Source: JAAYDH01 sp964345825 (lineage in GTDB: Bacteria > Bacillota_I > Bacilli_A > RFN20 > CAG-826). From it: a stretch of DNA of 64,000 nt. The notes below the pieces were generated by a model. That model had not been told where the DNA came from. It searched no databases and saw nothing but the letters and a program-made list of their open reading frames with translations. Every line of letters begins with the position of its first letter. Position 1 is the first letter of the stretch. The translations under genes were made by a program, and so were the position numbers. The stretch spans positions 28,738 through 92,737 of the forward strand of contig CAYFSI010000001.1 in assembly GCA_964345825.1 (NCBI GenBank), written 5' to 3'. Below are positions 60,943 through 64,000 of this stretch, in pieces.

Positions 60943-62364
60943 ATGAAACACAATTTGATCAAAACAATGATAATGTCACTTCTTGCCATCGCCACTTTTG
61001 GTGTGACAAGTTGTGGTCCTTCTTTCGTTGATTATGCCAATGATGGCTCTGTGAGATTAAACCTTCCATACGAAGGAAAAGATTTCTATACCGATGGAGT
61101 TGGACAAGTCACTTTAGCTCTTCACATCGATGGTGATACTACCCACTTTTATCCTGTTGTTACTACGACTAGCACTGATATCATTAAAGCACGTTACTTT
61201 GGTATCGATACCCCTGAATCGACTGGTCGTGTCCAAGAATGGGGTGCCACCGCCTCCGCATTCACTAAAGCCAAGATTAAAAACGCGAATGAAAACGGCA
61301 CGATTGTCGTTTCTTCTGCTCAACACGCTTATGGTGTTCCGCTTCATGATTCGACCGGCGAACGTTATGTTTGCTTGGTTTGGATTAATGAAACAGTCAA
61401 AAATGCTCCTTCTGACTCTTTAGTTCTTCTGAATTTATTGATTGTTCAAGAAGGCCTAAGCTGGGTGAAAAACGTTCAAGATATGGAAGAATATTCTGAC
61501 ACTTTCTACGCCGCTCAACGACAAGCTGAAAAGTTTAAAATGTGTTTATTCTCTCTTGATCCTGAACCAGGATTTAACACAGGTGATTACGAGACTACTT
61601 CACTCCTCGATTTAAAAATTGAGGTTGAAAAGTCGATTCTCGATCCAGAATATGCCAACCCCTTCCACAATCAAAAAGTGAGAGTTACTGGCACTGTGGC
61701 AGGATTCTCCAATGGCACTATGTACCTCGTTGATTACTATTCTGAAGAGAATGGTGGTCGATACCCTGGAGGGGAATGGGCTGGAATTAACATATTTTGT
61801 GGCATGGGAGCCGTCTCATCCAAATACACTACTGTTAATACCTATTTGCAAATTTGTGCTCTCGCACTGAATAGTGAAACATTTGGTTTCCAATTAACGG
61901 GAGCGGAAGGCCACTTCCCTAACATTCCTTCACTTCGTCAACCAGACGATGCCCTCATCATTTATTCTGCGACTGAGAACGTTAATACAGAATATGATTT
62001 GCATTATTTTGAATACACCTCAAGCCAAATGAGCACACTTGCATCTAATAAAGGATTTGAATGTCTTTATAGTCCAGTCATTATTACCACTCCGGTCACT
62101 GTTAGTTCATTCTACATAAACCAGAAAGGTGATGAGATTACGCTTCGTTTCGCAGGCTGCTCATTCAGTGTTTACATCACTAATACTAGCTGGTGCAAAT
62201 TCGACCCCTCTAAACCATCTAAAATTTGGAACACTGAGGAAGAATTCTTGGGTAAGTCTTTCATGGTCAGTGGCATTTACACATGGCATCGCACTAATAG
62301 TGGAAATCTCACTTTCCAAATTACCCCTAATTTGCTTTCAAGCATTACCTGGGTGGCAGAGTAG
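60943..62364 (+). CDS. Staphylococcal-nuclease-like lipoprotein with an OB-fold domain
   Basis: The start is ATG 60943 after GGAGAAAA; the frame from 60856 lies inside the previous gene. The 473-residue protein has a lipobox at C24 (VTSC). Residues about 55-205 are a thermonuclease domain: HIDGDT (61-66), RYFGIDTPE with R84, D89 and E92 (SNase R35, D40, E43), and R141 in GERYVCLVW (probable R87), so the Ca2+ site and catalytic residues look intact. Residues about 240-330 form an OB-like domain (VRVTGTVAGFSNGTMYLVDY). It should cut DNA or RNA outside the cell, beside the importer. Confidence 0.9.
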   Translation: MKHNLIKTMIMSLLAIATFGVTSCGPSFVDYANDGSVRLNLPYEGKDFYTDGVGQVTLALHIDGDTTHFYPVVTTTSTDIIKARYFGIDTPESTGRVQEWGATASAFTKAKIKNANENGTIVVSSAQHAYGVPLHDSTGERYVCLVWINETVKNAPSDSLVLLNLLIVQEGLSWVKNVQDMEEYSDTFYAAQRQAEKFKMCLFSLDPEPGFNTGDYETTSLLDLKIEVEKSILDPEYANPFHNQKVRVTGTVAGFSNGTMYLVDYYSEENGGRYPGGEWAGINIFCGMGAVSSKYTTVNTYLQICALALNSETFGFQLTGAEGHFPNIPSLRQPDDALIIYSATENVNTEYDLHYFEYTSSQMSTLASNKGFECLYSPVIITTPVTVSSFYINQKGDEITLRFAGCSFSVYITNTSWCKFDPSKPSKIWNTEEEFLGKSFMVSGIYTWHRTNSGNLTFQITPNLLSSITWVAE

Positions 62365-62375
62365 GAGGTATTGAT

Positions 62376-62855
62376 ATGTATTGTTACCATTGTGGTAAAA
62401 AAATTAATGAAAAAAAGATAGAAGCCAAAAAGTCTACTCTTAGCAAATACGCCGATGTTCAAATAGATGAAGAAGTAGAAATCTCTTATATTTGTCCACG
62501 ATGCGGTCACGAGATCACCAAAGGCATGAGCCAAGAAAGTATTAAATCACTCTCTAGAGCCAGCCACGCTGAACTCCAACGCGGCCGCAATGATTTTGCT
62601 AGAGGAATGGCCAATAACATTTTGGGCCTCATCCTACTTATCACTTCTATTATCTTTCTACTCTTATCAAAAAAAGCGGACAATCAGTTTCAAATTACAA
62701 TGAATGTCCCCGAGTTCTGGGTTTTCGTCGGACTCGCTATTGCTTCGGTTATCCTTTTAGGGTTAGGCGTCACCTTTACAACGATTGGTTTATCAAAAAA
62801 ACTGATGTATGAAGCGCTCCTAAAAGATATAAAAAACGGGACTTTTGTACAATAA
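62376..62855 (+). CDS. Zinc-ribbon membrane protein
   Basis: The 159-residue protein begins MYCYHCGKKINEKK and has a second CxxC in YICPRCGHEI near residue 47, together a zinc ribbon. Two transmembrane helices follow (NNILGLILLITSIIFLLLS and FWVFVGLAIASVILLGLGV), with a short tail. Zinc ribbon plus helices is a common layout of unknown function. It belongs to the ABC operon (AGGAGG, 11 bases after the nuclease stop). Confidence 0.75.
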   Translation: MYCYHCGKKINEKKIEAKKSTLSKYADVQIDEEVEISYICPRCGHEITKGMSQESIKSLSRASHAELQRGRNDFARGMANNILGLILLITSIIFLLLSKKADNQFQITMNVPEFWVFVGLAIASVILLGLGVTFTTIGLSKKLMYEALLKDIKNGTFVQ

Positions 62856-62891
62856 GTCCTAATTCCCTGTATGATTGGAAAGGAGGAATTT

Positions 62892-64000
62892 ATGAATAAA
62901 AAAATACTTCCAATCTTAATTGCTGCTGGAATGCTTGTTCTTAGCGGTTGTGGAGAAGGCGGTCTAGGTTATGATGACGTAGATAGTCTTGCCATTTCCA
63001 ATAAAACTGAAATTCAAGCGGCTTGGTTAGTTGGTGATTCTGATAGAACATTAACATTCACCACCGAACCTGAGATCAACGTTACAAATGAAATTAATAA
63101 CGGACATCTCGTCGTTGCCTCCAGCAATGTTGCCGTCGCTAATGTCGTAGGCAGAGTTATTATGGCTCTTTCTGCTGGCACCGCTACTATTTCTGTCTCT
63201 TATGCCGAACACGTTTGGGATACTGTTGATGTGACCATTAGTCCTCGTCCAACCAACAAAGACAAATTTGGTACCGTTCACGAAGGTACTCTTGAAGACC
63301 CACTCGACAACGAAGACGCCATCACCGTTGGCAAATGGGCAAAAACCGAAGGTAATGGCAGCGACTTTACAACCACTGAAAAATTCTATATCTCTGGTGT
63401 TGTCGACTCCTTCTACCATGCCCCAGGTAGCAGAACTGATGGTCTTGTCTCTTGGTTCTTAAAACCTGCCGAAGGAAAAACTGAAAAATTCGAAGTCTAC
63501 AAGTGTGCTAAGAATGAAGATGGTGATCCTCTCACTTGGGACGATATTTGGGCTGGTGGAACCGCTGTTGCTTATGGTGCAATCACCTTCTATGGCGATC
63601 AAATGGAAACCCCATCTGCTGTCTTTGTTTCATGCGAAGGCAATAAGCCCGAGCCACAAAAAATAATCCCTGCTACCGTCACTGAAGCTCTCGCCGTCGG
63701 CGCCGCTTTAGCTGATGGTAATTCAACTTACGATTTATACGCCGTTACTGGCTATGTCGTCAAGAAATCGGGATCTGACTTCTATATGGCTGAATTATCT
63801 ACTGAAACAGTCGATGCAAACATGATCATGCTCTTTAACTACACTGATACTGCCGGCATCATGCTCAAAGGTGCAAAAGTCACTGCTACCATGTCCTTAA
63901 AGAATTATCATGGTGTCATTGAAAACTCCGGAACTCCAACCATCGTATTAATTACGGCTGGTGTTGCTTGGGATATTAGTTACACTGATGCTACTGTCGC
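62892..64000 (+). CDS. Lipoprotein with Big2-like and OB-like domains, cut by the window edge
   Basis: AAAGGAGGAATTT precedes ATG 62892. The frame is open for 369 codons to the window end. A lipobox ends at C20 (VLSGC). Residues about 28-115 resemble a bacterial Ig-like Big2 domain (SSNVAVANVVGRVIMALSAG then a TATISVSY strand). Two regions of about 110 residues follow (about 127-255 and 258-360, the first with FYISGVVDSF, the second with YAVTGYVVKK); both look like the OB-fold units seen after nucleases in surface proteins. It may bind substrate or nucleic acid for the operon. The 3' end is missing. Confidence 0.75.
   Translation, partial: MNKKILPILIAAGMLVLSGCGEGGLGYDDVDSLAISNKTEIQAAWLVGDSDRTLTFTTEPEINVTNEINNGHLVVASSNVAVANVVGRVIMALSAGTATISVSYAEHVWDTVDVTISPRPTNKDKFGTVHEGTLEDPLDNEDAITVGKWAKTEGNGSDFTTTEKFYISGVVDSFYHAPGSRTDGLVSWFLKPAEGKTEKFEVYKCAKNEDGDPLTWDDIWAGGTAVAYGAITFYGDQMETPSAVFVSCEGNKPEPQKIIPATVTEALAVGAALADGNSTYDLYAVTGYVVKKSGSDFYMAELSTETVDANMIMLFNYTDTAGIMLKGAKVTATMSLKNYHGVIENSGTPTIVLITAGVAWDISYTDATV

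Noticed and set aside
1..64000. Mycoplasma-type genetic code with TGA as Trp
   Set aside because: TGA ends several clear genes (for example at 26825 and 50514) and conserved tryptophans are encoded by TGG.
1..64000. CRISPR array or insertion sequence
   Set aside because: I saw no regular repeat-spacer pattern, no transposase and no terminal inverted repeats.

Overview
The window is a stretch of low-GC chromosome from a bacterium of the Bacilli/Erysipelotrichia-Mollicutes side of the Firmicutes. The evidence is core-gene order (pcrA-ligA-gatCAB, rpmG-secE-nusG, rplK-rplA-rplJ-rplL-rsmC-rpoB-rpoC, rpsL-rpsG-fusA-tuf), Firmicutes-type products (Sir2, KtrAB, ECF transporter component), strong AGGAGG ribosome sites on housekeeping genes, and many lipoproteins. 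Tryptophan is TGG and TGA is used as a stop, so the code is the standard one, not the mycoplasma one. Several traits nevertheless point towards Mollicutes: the arrangement of the final ABC operon, Asn at the RpoB rifampicin position, and GatA with Asp before its nucleophile. I cannot name a species.

Layout. 1-5.4 kb: a membrane protein cut by the window edge, an Ntdp-like nucleotide phosphatase, the tsaE-tsaB-rimI-tsaD group for t6A tRNA modification, then asnS. 5.4-8.2 kb: three unrecognised envelope genes on the minus strand, divergent from a thioredoxin-like lipoprotein. 8.2-17.7 kb: pcrA-ligA, gatCAB, galE and a hydrolase. 17.7-18.2 kb: tRNA-Arg and tRNA-Ala around a gene-poor gap with a possible gene remnant. 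18.3-21.9 kb: pirin, an FMN reductase, a CarD-like protein, and a HAD phosphatase with a sirtuin. 22-27.6 kb: a polysaccharide polymerase/ligase-like protein, smpB, folC, an ECF S component and two small surface proteins. 27.6-49.3 kb: the transcription/translation core, interrupted by accessory genes (an anchored exoprotein, an XRE regulator, ktrAB, and an M6-like metalloprotease between rpoC and rpsL). 49.3-64 kb: a surface/transport region with two RDD proteins, a large exported protein, a complete ABC importer with two binding lipoproteins, a nuclease lipoprotein, a zinc-ribbon membrane protein and a further lipoprotein that runs off the edge.

The most notable system is the last operon. 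A staphylococcal-nuclease/OB lipoprotein with its catalytic residues is cotranscribed with a sugar-type ABC importer. The ATPase of that importer carries about 270 extra residues between the Q-loop and the LSGGQ signature. The insert reads as three degenerate alpha-beta-beta-alpha repeats. From memory, mycoplasmas keep a nuclease next to an ABC transporter of the same kind (MG186-MG189 in M. genitalium). A nuclease-coupled nucleotide or oligonucleotide importer is therefore a reasonable hypothesis, here in a standard-code relative.

A second theme is start-site architecture. Many accessory genes have a -10 box ending only 6-9 bases before the start codon and no Shine-Dalgarno site, which predicts leaderless mRNAs. 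Ribosomal and polymerase operons instead have long structured leaders (L11, L10 and S12) with strong ribosome sites. All functional statements come from reading the sequence and from family knowledge. No database search was run.
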